From DATCLS01 sp035265325 (GTDB taxonomy: Bacteria > Actinomycetota > Acidimicrobiia > Acidimicrobiales > VFJN01): a DNA stretch of 64,000 bases. The notes beneath the pieces are model-generated. The model was not told where the DNA came from, did no database searches, and saw only the letters and a list, made by a program, of their open reading frames with translations. The position numbers were made by a program, and so were the translations under genes. The stretch covers positions 1 to 64,000 of the forward strand of contig DATFOS010000154.1 of the NCBI GenBank assembly GCA_035265325.1, in the 5' to 3' direction. Positions 50,574-59,453 of this stretch are shown here, piece by piece; within the stretch, counting starts at the first letter, position 1, and the number at the start of each line of letters is the position of its first letter.

Positions 50574-51587
50574 ATGGCCGCCCGGAACCCCCTGCTCGAC
50601 GCGCCCGGCATGGCGCAGGCCCGCGACCGGGTCGAGAAGCGGCTGCTCGGCGCGGTCGAGACCGGCGACGCCGCCATGACCGAGATGGCGTCCCACCTCA
50701 TCCGGGCGGGCGGCAAGCGCCAGCGGCCCCTGTTCGCCGTGGTGGCGGCGGCCACCCGCACCGGTGTCGAGGGCGGGGCCGACGGTGAGGTGGCCGTGCT
50801 CGACGACGCCGTAACGGGCGGCGTGTCGGTCGAGCTGGTCCACATCGGGTCGCTCTACCACGACGACGTGATCGACGAGTCGCCGACCCGGCGGACCGTC
50901 GAGAGCGTCAACGCCCGCTGGGGCAACCTGCGGGCGATCCTCGCGGGCGACTTCCTCCTGGCCCGGGCGTCCGAGCTGGCGGCCTCGCTCGGCACCGAGG
51001 TGGCCGGGCTCCTCGCCGCCACCATCGGTCGCCTCTGTGAGGGCGAGCTCCGCGAGCTGGGCAAGGCCTACCAGCTCGACCGCACCGAGGCGGATTACCT
51101 GGCCGCCATCGAGGGGAAGACGGCGTCGCTGTTCGCCACGGCCTGCCGCATCGGCGGCATCGTCGCCGAGCTGCCCCGCCCCGACATCGACGCCCTCGGC
51201 GCCTTCGGCCTCGGTTACGGCATGGCCTTCCAGATGGTCGACGACGTGCTGGACGTGGTCGCCTCCGACGATGAGCTGGGCAAGCCCGCCGGCCACGACA
51301 TGGCCGAGGGCGTGTACAACCTGCCGGTCCTGCGGACGCTCGCCGCCGGCGGCCCCGAGGCCGACCGGCTCGGGGCGCTGCTGGGCGGGCCGCTCACACC
51401 GAACGCCCAGGCCGAGGCGCTGGCGATCGTCCGCGGTGGGCCCGGCGTGGCCGAGGCGGCCGCCGCCGCCCGCACCGCCGCCGAGGACGCGGTGGGCGTG
51501 CTGGCCGGGCTCCCGCCGTCCGCCGCGGTCGACGGCCTGGCCGGCGCCGCCCGCCATCTGGTCGCCGGCCTCGACGGCCGCACCTGA
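50574..51587 (+). CDS. Polyprenyl diphosphate synthase
   Basis: 337 residues. First aspartate-rich motif HDDVIDESPTRR (about 100), second MVDDVLDVVASDDELGKPAG (about 225), and IRAGGKRQRPLF for IPP/allylic diphosphate binding. Small residues before the first motif (VHIGSLYHDD) suggest a medium-to-long chain product, as in heptaprenyl/nonaprenyl diphosphate synthases of menaquinone biosynthesis. It may use isoprenoid units from the MEP pathway whose ispD and ispF lie in this window. Divergent from clpC. Confidence 0.93.
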   Translation: MAARNPLLDAPGMAQARDRVEKRLLGAVETGDAAMTEMASHLIRAGGKRQRPLFAVVAAATRTGVEGGADGEVAVLDDAVTGGVSVELVHIGSLYHDDVIDESPTRRTVESVNARWGNLRAILAGDFLLARASELAASLGTEVAGLLAATIGRLCEGELRELGKAYQLDRTEADYLAAIEGKTASLFATACRIGGIVAELPRPDIDALGAFGLGYGMAFQMVDDVLDVVASDDELGKPAGHDMAEGVYNLPVLRTLAAGGPEADRLGALLGGPLTPNAQAEALAIVRGGPGVAEAAAAARTAAEDAVGVLAGLPPSAAVDGLAGAARHLVAGLDGRT

Positions 51588-51643
51588 CGCCCGGCCGCAG
51601 ACCCTCTCTGTACGAAGCCGATCGTTTCAGTCATCTTTGTCCC

Positions 51644-52621
51644 GTGGCCCTTCCGGACTTCTTCGTGATCGGTGCGCCCAAGGCGGGCACGACGGCATTG
51701 CACGCCGCCCTGGCCCAACACCCCGGCCTCTACCTGTCGCCGGTGAAGGAGCCGAAGTTCTTCCTCGGCGACGGCGGCCCGCCGACGGCGCGGCGGGGGC
51801 CGGGCGACGCCCACAGCGCCCAGGAGTGGGTGTGGCGCCGGTCGGACTACGAGGCGCTGTTCGATGCCGCCCCGCCCGGGGCCCTGAAGGGCGAGAGCAC
51901 GCCGTTCTACCTGTACGACCGTGGCGCCCCCGAGCGCCTGCACCGGTTGGTGCCCGAGGCGAAGCTGATCGCGGTCCTGCGTGACCCGGTCGACCGGGCG
52001 CACTCCAACTGGATGCACCTGTGGTCCGACGGGCTCGAGCCGATCGCCGACTTCGTCGAGGCGTGCGACGCCGAGGAGGAGCGGATCGGCGCCGGCTACG
52101 CCCCGTTCTGGCACTACCGCGGCCTCGGCCGGTACGGCGAGCAACTGGAGCGGCTCCTGGCCTGGTTCGACGCCTCGCAGGTCCACGTCCTGCGCTACCG
52201 CGAGCTGGTCGACGACCCCGCCGGCGCTCTGTCACGGATCACCCGCTTCCTCGGCGTCGAGGACCTGGCCGGCCTGCCACCGCGCGAGAACTCGCGTCCG
52301 TTCGTCCCCGACACCGCCCGCACCCGCCTGCTCGCCCGGGCGGTACGAGCGGGGGCGAGCGCCGGGGCGCTCTTCCCGCCGGAGGCCTGGCGTCGGGCCA
52401 GCCGCCCGCTCCTGTGGGCGCTGCACCGCAACGGCGCCGCCCGGCCCCGCCTGACACCGGACCAGCGCCGCATCGTGCTGGGCCCGCTGGTCGACGACAT
52501 CTACCGCCTGCAGCTGGTCACGGGCCGATCGTTCGCCGACTGGCTGGGCGACGAGGGCCGCGGCGCGTTCGGCGCCCGCCGGGCCGCCCGGTCCGACCAC
52601 GCCGAGGCCGCTGCCACCTGA
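51644..52621 (+). CDS. PAPS-dependent sulfotransferase
   Basis: 325 residues. The 5'-phosphosulfate loop VIGAPKAGTTALHAALAQHP is at 7-26, VKEPKFFLGD follows, and the 3'-phosphate motif IAVLRDPVDRAHSNWMHLW is near 110, as in heparan-sulfate/NodH-type enzymes. It moves sulfate from PAPS to a hydroxyl or amino group of an unknown glycan or lipid. GTG 51644 is chosen from the conserved N-terminus; CATCTT 6 nt upstream is a weak -10. No PAPS-synthesis genes nearby. Confidence 0.9.
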   Translation: MALPDFFVIGAPKAGTTALHAALAQHPGLYLSPVKEPKFFLGDGGPPTARRGPGDAHSAQEWVWRRSDYEALFDAAPPGALKGESTPFYLYDRGAPERLHRLVPEAKLIAVLRDPVDRAHSNWMHLWSDGLEPIADFVEACDAEEERIGAGYAPFWHYRGLGRYGEQLERLLAWFDASQVHVLRYRELVDDPAGALSRITRFLGVEDLAGLPPRENSRPFVPDTARTRLLARAVRAGASAGALFPPEAWRRASRPLLWALHRNGAARPRLTPDQRRIVLGPLVDDIYRLQLVTGRSFADWLGDEGRGAFGARRAARSDHAEAAAT

Positions 52622-52640
52622 CCCACCGCCTGCGAGCGGC

Positions 52641-53603
52641 TCAAGCCGGCGGGACGAGCTCGGTGCGCAGGTCGTGGGCGCCGTCTGAGCGGGCCGCCTC
52701 GTAGTAGAGGCGGTGGCCGCCGTCCGGCAGCGGCACCACGGCGGCGTAGCGCAGCGCCCGGCCGGCATGCGGCGACTCGGCCACGGGGCCGCCCGGGAGG
52801 CCGAGTGTGACGGCCGGCCTGCCGTCCGCGGCGCCGCCGTCCGCAGCGGCGCCGTCCGCCGCGGCGCCGTCCAGGATCGCTACTCCCGTCCGCTCCTCCC
52901 AGTTCTCGGCGGCGGAGGCCCGGCCGTCGTACAGCACGGCCTCGGGATGACGCGGCGTCGGGGCGATGCGGGCGGTGACCCGGGCGCCACGGTCGTCCCA
53001 ACCCCGGCCGCCGCGCAGCTCGGCGCCCGTCCAGCGCCAGGCCAGGCCGTCATCGCTCACGGCGTGGCGGGACGTCATCCGGTCGGCCTCGGCCGGGTCG
53101 GGGAGCGGGTGACAGCAGGCCCAGACGTGCCAGGTGCGGCCCTCGACCCACACGACCGGGTCCTTGATCGCCGTGCGCTCGTCACCCGGCAGCGTGGCCT
53201 GGCGGGCGGCGGGGTCGAAGCCGGCGGGCGTGTCGGCGTCCAGGGCGTCGACCCACCAGTGGGGCGTGCCGGGCGTGGCGCAGCTGACGTAGATCCGCCA
53301 GCCGCCGTCAGGCCGCCGGACCAGGGCCGGCCGTTCGAGCGAGGCGGCCCCGAAGGCGTCGCGCTCGATGACGGCCACCGTCTCGAACCGCACGCCGTCG
53401 TCGGACCGCGCCACGATCACGCCGAAGCCCCGCCCGTCGCCCACCGGCCGCCGCAGCCGGTACGCCAGGTACCAGGTGCCGCCGGCCAGGACCGCGCTGG
53501 CGGCGCCGGCCCAGTGACCGGGCCCCTCACCGGGGGCCGGTACGACCACCTCGGACCGGTCGAACGCGGGGACGGGAACGGTCAGCGGGGGTGAGGTGGG
53601 CAC
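52641..53603 (-). CDS. Five-bladed beta-propeller, glycoside-hydrolase-like protein
   Basis: 320 residues from GTG 53603; the open frame continues upstream to 53708 but that part overlaps the divergent Rrf2 start and is Pro-rich. Repeated blade-like strands: GTWYLAYRLRRP, ASLERPALVRRPDGGWRIYV, TAIKDPVVWVEGRTWHVWAC, HRLYYEAARSDGAHDLRTEL. The acidic residues in ERP and KDP are placed as in GH43/GH68-like folds. A short AADG repeat sits near residue 260. Cytosolic by sequence. Convergent with the sulfotransferase gene. Confidence 0.6.
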   Translation of the reverse strand: MPTSPPLTVPVPAFDRSEVVVPAPGEGPGHWAGAASAVLAGGTWYLAYRLRRPVGDGRGFGVIVARSDDGVRFETVAVIERDAFGAASLERPALVRRPDGGWRIYVSCATPGTPHWWVDALDADTPAGFDPAARQATLPGDERTAIKDPVVWVEGRTWHVWACCHPLPDPAEADRMTSRHAVSDDGLAWRWTGAELRGGRGWDDRGARVTARIAPTPRHPEAVLYDGRASAAENWEERTGVAILDGAAADGAAADGGAADGRPAVTLGLPGGPVAESPHAGRALRYAAVVPLPDGGHRLYYEAARSDGAHDLRTELVPPA

Positions 53604-53611
53604 GGCGGGGG

Positions 53612-53617
53612 ACGCTA
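53612..53617 (-). promoter_or_regulatory. -10 hexamer TAGCGT, near-leaderless propeller gene
   Basis: Minus-strand TAGCGT 8 nt before GTG 53603. It supports that start over the upstream frame. Confidence 0.4.
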
Positions 53618-53697
53618 GTGGCGGGTGCGGCGGGCCCGGCCCGCTCGTCGGCGGCGGTAGGCACAGCCGACACCCGCGGTGCGCGAGGCTGGCGGCC

Positions 53698-54153
53698 GTG
53701 CGAGTCACGGCACGTGTCGACTATGCGGTCCGCAGCGCCGTCGAGCTGGCCCGCGCGGCGCCCGACAGCCTCACGGCCGACACCATCGCCGCCCGCCAGG
53801 GCCTGCCGCTTGCCTTCACCAAGCAGATCCTGAGCGCCATGCGACGGTCGGGGCTGGTGCACAGCCAGCGCGGCGGCGAGGGCGGCTACCGGCTGAGCAC
53901 GGCACCCGCCGAGGTGACGGTCGCGGACATCGTCCGGGTGGTCGAGGGGCCGCTGGCGGACGTGCGGGGCGAGGCCCCGGAGACGCTCACGTACCCCGAG
54001 ACCACCGACGTCCTGCGCGAGCTGTGGATCGCCACCCGGGCCAGCCTCCGGGCCGTCCTCGAGAACGTCACGCTGGCCGACCTGGCCGCCGGCAACCTCC
54101 CCGGCGAGGCCGCCCGGTTCACCGAGCAGGCCGGCGCCTGGGAGCGCCGCTGA
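53698..54153 (+). CDS. Rrf2 family transcriptional regulator
   Basis: 151 residues from GTG 53698. VRVTARVDYAVRSAVELARA begins the winged helix; LPLAFTKQILSAMRRSGLV is the recognition part and SQRGGEGGYRLSTAPAEVTV the wing, all Rrf2-type. The three cysteines that bind a [2Fe-2S] cluster in IscR/NsrR are absent, so it senses something else or nothing. The target is unknown. Convergent with the AlkB-like gene. Confidence 0.88.
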   Translation: MRVTARVDYAVRSAVELARAAPDSLTADTIAARQGLPLAFTKQILSAMRRSGLVHSQRGGEGGYRLSTAPAEVTVADIVRVVEGPLADVRGEAPETLTYPETTDVLRELWIATRASLRAVLENVTLADLAAGNLPGEAARFTEQAGAWERR

Positions 54154-54169
54154 CCGAGGCCCGGCCCGA

Positions 54170-54838
54170 TCAGCCGTCGTACGTGCGGGGCGCCGACCAG
54201 TCGGCGCCCTCGACCGGGCGGCCGGTGCGGGACGTCCACCGCCACTGCACCGACAGCCGCCCGCCCACCGGCTGCGCCACCTGGGGCACCGAATGCTCCC
54301 AGCCGACCTGGCAGGCGCCCCCGAGGACGACGAGGTCGCCGTGGCCGGGGGCGAAGTCGTGCGTGGCGCCCTTGTCCGGCGCCTCGTGGGCGTACCGGTT
54401 GGCCCGGGGGCGCAGCAGGAACGGCCGCCGGTCGCCGAGCACCAGCAGGGCGACGACCGTGTCGTCCAGCCACCGCATCTCGCGGTCGCGGTGGAACGCC
54501 ATGCCGTCGCGCTGGTCGCGGTACCAGACGAAGGAGTAGCCGTCGTAGCTGACGCGGTAGCGAGCCTGAAGCGCCCGGGTGGCGTCGAGCAGGACCGGCG
54601 ACAGGGGCGGGTCGGCGACCTTGTAGCCGGCGCCGAGATAGGGCGTCTCGACCCAGCGGTCGTAGCGGAAGACCTTCCCCGGCCGCAGCGGCGCGTTCTC
54701 GACCAGCGTGCGGTAGAGGGTGTCCGCCCCGTCGACCCAGCCCCGGACGACGTCGACCCACGATCGCTCGTCGAGCCACGTCCGCTCGACCGTGACGCCC
54801 CGGCGGACGGCGGGCTCGGCGGGTTCGGTGACGGTCAT
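54170..54838 (-). CDS. AlkB-like 2-oxoglutarate/Fe(II) dioxygenase
   Basis: 222 residues. Iron ligands: MAFHRDREMRWL (HxD) near residue 118 and WEHSVPQVAQ (distal His) near 180; the 2-oxoglutarate arginine is in GGRLSVQWRWTSR. YDGYSFVWYRDQRDG is the nucleotide-recognition lid region of AlkB proteins, which demethylate alkylated DNA or RNA bases. ATG 54838 has GAGGGG upstream. Followed on the same strand by no other gene; the DUF3039 gene lies 13 nt upstream and may be cotranscribed. Confidence 0.88.
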   Translation of the reverse strand: MTVTEPAEPAVRRGVTVERTWLDERSWVDVVRGWVDGADTLYRTLVENAPLRPGKVFRYDRWVETPYLGAGYKVADPPLSPVLLDATRALQARYRVSYDGYSFVWYRDQRDGMAFHRDREMRWLDDTVVALLVLGDRRPFLLRPRANRYAHEAPDKGATHDFAPGHGDLVVLGGACQVGWEHSVPQVAQPVGGRLSVQWRWTSRTGRPVEGADWSAPRTYDG

Positions 54839-54851
54839 CGCCGGGCGCCCC

Positions 54852-55148
54852 TCAGGTGCGCGGGGTCTCGCTCAGGTTGTCGTTGGCGGCCCGGTAGAGG
54901 TCGTAGATCTCCTTGCAGACCTGGCACATGGGCAGCTTCTTCGGGTCGCGCTGTGGCACGAACCGCTCCCCGCACAGGGCCTCGACCGGGAACCCGTACA
55001 CCCGGGCCTCGGTCACCTTGGCGATGGCCGACTCACCGGGGTCGGTGCGCACGATGTGGGCGACCTTGGGCTCGCCGGTGCGGGTCTCCTCATCGGTGTC
55101 GGTCCGCTCGTCGAGGATCGGGCCCGCGGGCCGTAGCTGTGTGCTCAT
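54852..55148 (-). CDS. DUF3039 family protein
   Basis: 98 residues. ALCGERFVPQRDPKKLPMCQ and CQVCKEIYD hold three cysteines in a zinc-ribbon-like arrangement typical of actinobacterial DUF3039. Function unknown. GGGAGG lies 6 nt before the ATG, and TAGCCT at 55174-55169 is a possible -10 for this and the downstream alkB-like gene. Confidence 0.85.
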   Translation of the reverse strand: MSTQLRPAGPILDERTDTDEETRTGEPKVAHIVRTDPGESAIAKVTEARVYGFPVEALCGERFVPQRDPKKLPMCQVCKEIYDLYRAANDNLSETPRT

Positions 55149-55216
55149 CTGGCGCCTCCCGGCCGACCAGGCTACCGGCCGCGTGCAAGGCGCTCCGCGC
55201 CGGGTAGACCCATCCC

Positions 55217-55498
55217 ATGGCCCACGAGGTACGACACAACGCCGAGCGGTCGCGCTACGAGATCCACGTCGACGGCGAGCTTGCCGGCATCGCCGACTAC
55301 CGGGCGGACGGCCCCGTGCTCACGTTCCCGCACACGGTCGTCGACGGCCACCGGCGGGGCCAGGGGCTCGGCGCCGAGCTGGTCCGCGGTGCCCTCGACG
55401 ACGTCCGCCGGGCCGGCAAGACCGTCGTGCCGTCCTGCTGGTACGTCGCCCAGTTCATCGACGAGAACCCCGACTACCGGGACCTCCTGGCGGCCTGA
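55217..55498 (+). CDS. Short GNAT-type acetyltransferase (YjdJ-like)
   Basis: 93 residues, a minimal GNAT fold. HTVVDGHRRGQGLGAELVRG holds the acetyl-CoA loop RGQGLG, and CWYVAQFIDENPDYRDLL is the conserved C-terminal box of this small family. The N-terminal strands ERSRYEIHVDGELAGIADYR complete it. Substrate unknown. ATG 55217 follows TAGACC-CATCCC, a weak leaderless -10. Confidence 0.85.
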   Translation: MAHEVRHNAERSRYEIHVDGELAGIADYRADGPVLTFPHTVVDGHRRGQGLGAELVRGALDDVRRAGKTVVPSCWYVAQFIDENPDYRDLLAA

Positions 55499-55566
55499 GC
55501 CGGCCGAGCCGCCCGTACGCCGGGACCCCGAGCCGCCGACGCGCGGCCGTCGGGCCCGCCCGGCCT

Positions 55567-56001
55567 TCAGACGACGGCGGGGAGGCGGTCGCGCACGGCG
55601 TCGCGCAGGTCGCGCAGCGCCGCCGGGTCGAGCCGCCGCTTCTCCGGGACGGTGACCTGGCCCCAGCGCGGGTCCTCGAACCGCTCGCTACCCCAGCTAC
55701 GGACGCCCCGGTAGCGGGGGATCACGTCGAGCACCACTTGATGGGCGAGGTTCGTGAAGAAGGCGAAGTCGTACTGGTCCGGCGCCAGCAGGTCGTCGAG
55801 GGCGCGCTGCACCCTCCGCATCTGCGTGTGGAGGTCCATCCACTCGGCGGCGGTCAGCCCGGAAACCGACCCGCAGGGCCGGTTGAGCAGGATGACGGAG
55901 GCGCCGAGCAGGTACTGGTTCTCGTTGATGGCGATGGTCCAGGTGGTGCGGGCCTCGACCTGGGTGTCCGGCGGCAGGCGGAGCCAACGTGTCTCGGTCA
56001 C
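55567..56001 (-). CDS. HIT-like protein lacking the catalytic histidines
   Basis: 144 residues from GTG 56001. IAINENQYLLGASVILLNRP, LTAAEWMDLHTQMRRVQRAL and FEDPRWGQVTVPE follow the pattern of HIT-family nucleotide hydrolases/transferases. The active-site HxHxH before VIPRY is replaced: FTNLAHQVVLDVIPRYRG has Q, V and D at the three positions. Nucleotide binding without hydrolysis, or a different chemistry, is therefore likely. No obvious partner. Confidence 0.6.
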   Translation of the reverse strand: MTETRWLRLPPDTQVEARTTWTIAINENQYLLGASVILLNRPCGSVSGLTAAEWMDLHTQMRRVQRALDDLLAPDQYDFAFFTNLAHQVVLDVIPRYRGVRSWGSERFEDPRWGQVTVPEKRRLDPAALRDLRDAVRDRLPAVV

Positions 56002-56027
56002 CCCGCCAGTTTGGCAGGATCCTGAAC

Positions 56028-57533
56028 TTAGGGTGAAGGGGACACGTTGGACGTCGCCGGCGTGTCCTCCACCCCGGGGAGCGTCCGGGGGAAGCGCCCG
56101 GCGGCCACCACGCCGAACACGGCGACGGCCAGGGTCAGGACGAACCCGATCCGTAGCGACGTGGCCGTCGACCAGTCGCCCGACTCGCCAAGGTCGACGA
56201 ACACGCCCACCAGCCCGGTGCCGAGCGCCACGCCCAGCACGTCGGTGAGCTGGAGCGACGAGCTGGCCTTGCCCTCCTCCCCCGGCGCCGCCGTGCCGAG
56301 CACGGTGACCGAGATGGGGGCGTAGCAGAGGCCGATGCCGAGGCCGGCCACGGTCCAGCCCACGACCACGACGGCGGGCAGGCCACCCAGTCCGGCGAGC
56401 GTGGCGGCGATGCCGACGGCGATGAGCGCCAGGCCGCGGCGCACCAACCAGCGCGGGCCGTTGGACACGACGAGGCGCTGCTGGGTCCAGGCGCCGGCGG
56501 TCCAGGCCAGCGTGCTGGACGTGAGGGTCAGGCCGGTGACCCACGTCGGCTGGTCGAGGGCGCCGGTGAGCGTGAGCGACACGAAGGCGTCGGTCCCGAA
56601 GAAGGCGAACGTGAGGATGCCCCGGCTGGCCACGGCGGCGGGCATGCCGGGGCGGAGGCGGACGGTGCCGGCCGGCACGAGGCGGAGGAAGGCCACCGCG
56701 GCCACCGGGCCGCCGGCGACGACGAGGGCGATCGCCAGAGGCACCTCGTCGGCGCCCAGCCCGGCCAGGACCAGCGCCACGCCGGCCACCAGCACGGCCG
56801 CCCAGCGGCCCCGCTCCCGCGGCCGGTCCCGGACCGCCCGGGCCCCGTCGTCGCCGTCGCCGTCGTCGGCCTGCGGGACCGTGTCGCTCATGGCCGGCAG
56901 GGCCATCCCGCCCGCCAGGGCCACGAACGGCAGCAGCGCCAGGAACACGAAGTGCCAGGACAGCCAGTTCTCGATGGCGCCCGCCGCCGCCGGCCCGAGC
57001 AGGCCGGGGACCACCCAGGCCGTCGAGAACACGGCGAACACCCGGGGCCGCAGCACGGGCGGGTAGGCCCGCCCGACCGTCGTGTAGGCCACGGCAGGCA
57101 CGACGCCGGCGCCCATGCCCTGCAGGACGCGCCCGCCCACCAGCACGAGCATCGACGGCGCGGTGCCGCCCACCAGAAGGCCCACGGTGAACAGGGTCAG
57201 ACCGAGCGCCAGGGGGAGCCGCGTGCCGCGGCGGTCCGCCAACTGGCCAGCGAGCACGATGCCCAGCAGCGAACCGAGGAAGAAGCCCGAGAAGACCCAG
57301 CCGTACAGCCCGAGCCCACCCAGGTCGTCGGCCACGACCGGCATCACGGTCGCCACGGCGAGGGCCTCGAAGGCGACCAGCGTGATCGTGAGGACGAGGC
57401 CGGCGGTCAGCCGCCGCCGGGCCGGCACCCACACGCCGTCGGCCGGCGCCCCGCCCTTGGCGTCCTCGACACCGGTGGCGGCGCCGGCCGCCGGGAGGCG
57501 GGACGCGATCGGGGTCTGGTCGTCGGCACGCAC
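56028..57533 (-). CDS. MFS drug-exporter-like transporter (14-helix)
   Basis: 501 residues from GTG 57533. About fourteen membrane segments; motif A GQLADRRGTRLPLALGL, motif C-like VVPGLLGPAAAGAIENWLSW and the ALAVATVMPVVADDL opening of DHA2-type proton antiporters. An acidic loop DDGDGDDGARAVRDRPRERG splits the halves. Probably exports a small hydrophobic compound. The frame open upstream of 57533 reaches 57857 but only mirrors the divergent kinase gene. Confidence 0.88.
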   Translation of the reverse strand: MRADDQTPIASRLPAAGAATGVEDAKGGAPADGVWVPARRRLTAGLVLTITLVAFEALAVATVMPVVADDLGGLGLYGWVFSGFFLGSLLGIVLAGQLADRRGTRLPLALGLTLFTVGLLVGGTAPSMLVLVGGRVLQGMGAGVVPAVAYTTVGRAYPPVLRPRVFAVFSTAWVVPGLLGPAAAGAIENWLSWHFVFLALLPFVALAGGMALPAMSDTVPQADDGDGDDGARAVRDRPRERGRWAAVLVAGVALVLAGLGADEVPLAIALVVAGGPVAAVAFLRLVPAGTVRLRPGMPAAVASRGILTFAFFGTDAFVSLTLTGALDQPTWVTGLTLTSSTLAWTAGAWTQQRLVVSNGPRWLVRRGLALIAVGIAATLAGLGGLPAVVVVGWTVAGLGIGLCYAPISVTVLGTAAPGEEGKASSSLQLTDVLGVALGTGLVGVFVDLGESGDWSTATSLRIGFVLTLAVAVFGVVAAGRFPRTLPGVEDTPATSNVSPSP

Positions 57534-57642
57534 GATGGGTCCAACCCTGCCCGCCGTGACGGGGATTCCGACAATCGTTTGAATCCGCCCATCGGCGGAG
57601 GGGGTTCCGCCCGCGGGCGGGCCCGGGAGCGAGACTGGCCCC

Positions 57643-58797
57643 GTGCGGCCGCTGCCCGAGCCCTCCCCCGGCGCCTCCGGCGAGGACCACCTCGTCCGCG
57701 GGCTGCTGACCGGGCTGGCGGCCTTCCGCTGGCTGGCCTGGGCCTGGATGGCCGTCGTGATGCTGGTCAACCGGTCCGAGCTGCGGGAGCCGCAGGCGCG
57801 ACCGTGGCTCGCCGTGGCGCTGGCCGGCGCCGCCCTCGCCGTGACGGCGGGGCTCACGGTGGTCCTGGTGCGGGCGCCCCGACGCCTGCTGTCCTGGCCG
57901 CTGGTCGCCGCCGAACTCGCCGTCGCCGTCGCCGTCGAGGCCGGCGACGGGCTCGCCTACAACGGCGTCGCCCACGCCCAGACGCTCGGATCGGCCTGGC
58001 CGCTGGCCGGCCTGCTCACGGCCGGCATCGCCTTCGGCTCGGCGCCGGGGGCGATCGCCGGCGTCGCCGTGGCGGTCGGGCGGGTGGCGGGCGAGGTGGC
58101 GAGCCCGACCCGCTGGCGCGACGTCGACACGATTTCCTCTGCCTCGGCCGTCGTCCTCTACGCCCTGGCCGGCGGGCTGGCCGGCTTCGTGACCGCCCGC
58201 CTCCGGACCGCCGAACGGCGCATCTCGCTCGCCCAGGCCCGCGAGGAGGTGGCACGAACGCTGCACGACGGCGTCCTCCAGACCCTGGCCGTGGTGCAGC
58301 GCCGGGCCGACGACCCGGCACTCGCGCGCCTCGCCCACGAGCAGGAGCGGGACCTGCGGGAGTACCTGTACGGCACCGGCGTCGCCGTCGGGGCGGGCGG
58401 CGACCTCGGCGGACGGCTGCGCCGGGAGGCCGCCCTCTTCGAGGACCGCTACGGCGGCACCGCCCGCGTCGTGGTCGCCGACGACCTGCCGGACATGGCC
58501 CCGCCGGTGGTGGACGCACTGGCCGGGGCGGTCGGCGAGGCACTGGCCAACGCCGGCAAGCACGGCGGGGCGTCCACCGTGACCGTCTTCGCCGAGCCCC
58601 TCGACGGCGAGGTGTTCTGTTCGGTGCGCGACGACGGGACCGGCTTCGACCCCGCCGCCGTCGTCGAGGGCCAGGGGCTGCAGCGCTCGGTCCGCGGCCG
58701 CGTGGCCGAAGTTGGCGGGCGGGTCGAGGTGGACGGCGGGCCCGGCCGGGGCGCCGAGGTCCGGTGCTGGGTGCCCGCGGCCGGCGGGCCGACGTAA
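57643..58797 (+). CDS. Sensor histidine kinase (NarL/LuxR type)
   Basis: 384 residues from GTG 57643. Four to five membrane helices occupy residues 20-185 (no extracellular sensor domain of size). HisKA_3 motif EVARTLHDGVLQTLAVVQRR near residue 208 carries the phosphorylated histidine; HATPase blocks are EALANAGKHGGAS and RDDGTGFDPAAVVEGQGLQR. The N-box reads NAGKHG. It signals to the response regulator encoded 9 nt downstream. Divergent from the MFS gene, which may be a target. Confidence 0.92.
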   Translation: MRPLPEPSPGASGEDHLVRGLLTGLAAFRWLAWAWMAVVMLVNRSELREPQARPWLAVALAGAALAVTAGLTVVLVRAPRRLLSWPLVAAELAVAVAVEAGDGLAYNGVAHAQTLGSAWPLAGLLTAGIAFGSAPGAIAGVAVAVGRVAGEVASPTRWRDVDTISSASAVVLYALAGGLAGFVTARLRTAERRISLAQAREEVARTLHDGVLQTLAVVQRRADDPALARLAHEQERDLREYLYGTGVAVGAGGDLGGRLRREAALFEDRYGGTARVVVADDLPDMAPPVVDALAGAVGEALANAGKHGGASTVTVFAEPLDGEVFCSVRDDGTGFDPAAVVEGQGLQRSVRGRVAEVGGRVEVDGGPGRGAEVRCWVPAAGGPT

Positions 58798-58800
58798 CCT
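58795..58800 (+). promoter_or_regulatory. -10 hexamer TAACCT, leaderless response regulator gene
   Basis: TAACCT, CGCGCC, GTG 58807. The TAA is also the stop codon of the kinase gene. It allows separate transcription of the regulator. Confidence 0.4.
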
Positions 58801-58806
58801 CGCGCC

Positions 58807-59439
58807 GTGTCCGACCTGCAGGCCGTGCGTGTCGTGGTGGCCGACGACCACCCCATCTGGCGGTCCGGCCTGCGGGCCGACCTGGGCTCGAACTTCCACG
58901 TGGTGGGGGAGGCCGGCGACGCCGACGAGGCCATCGCCCTGATCCGCTCGGCCCGGCCCGACCTGGTCGTGTGCGACCTGCACATGCCCGCGGGCGGGGG
59001 CCTCAAGGTGGCGCGGGAATGCGGGGAGTCCGTCCCCGTGGTGATGCTCACGGTCTCGGAGCAGGAACGCGACCTGCTCGACGCCGTGGCCGCCGGCGCC
59101 CAGGGCTACCTCGTGAAGTCCACGGGCTCCGAGGAGCTGCGCCACCAGCTGTGGCGGGCCGCGCACGGCGAGCCGGTGTTCTCGCCGGCGCTGGCCTCGC
59201 TGGTGCTGGGCGAGTTCCGACGGCTGGCCAAGGCGTCCGGGCCGGTCCATCCGCTGTCGACCCGCGAGCGCGAGGTGCTCCAGTACGTCGCCCGGGGCCA
59301 CACGTACCGCGAGATCGGCGAGCAGCTCTTCATCGCCGAGAAGACGGTCGAGAACCACGTGCGGAACATCCTCGGCAAGCTCCACCTCAACCGCCGTCAG
59401 GAGTTGGTCCGCTACGCCGTCGAGCACGGCATCGACTGA
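58807..59439 (+). CDS. LuxR-family response regulator
   Basis: 210 residues. Receiver domain with phosphorylation site VVCDLHMPAGGG (Asp near 57), acidic pair VVADDHPIWRSG, switch threonine VVMLTVSE and lysine in GYLVKSTGS. LuxR helix-turn-helix at 145-210 (LSTREREVLQYVARGHTYRE, EKTVENHVRNILGKLHLNRR). Cognate of the kinase upstream. The next gene starts 15 nt downstream on the same strand and is probably in the operon. Confidence 0.94.
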   Translation: MSDLQAVRVVVADDHPIWRSGLRADLGSNFHVVGEAGDADEAIALIRSARPDLVVCDLHMPAGGGLKVARECGESVPVVMLTVSEQERDLLDAVAAGAQGYLVKSTGSEELRHQLWRAAHGEPVFSPALASLVLGEFRRLAKASGPVHPLSTREREVLQYVARGHTYREIGEQLFIAEKTVENHVRNILGKLHLNRRQELVRYAVEHGID

Positions 59440-59453
59440 GCGGTCGGGTCACC

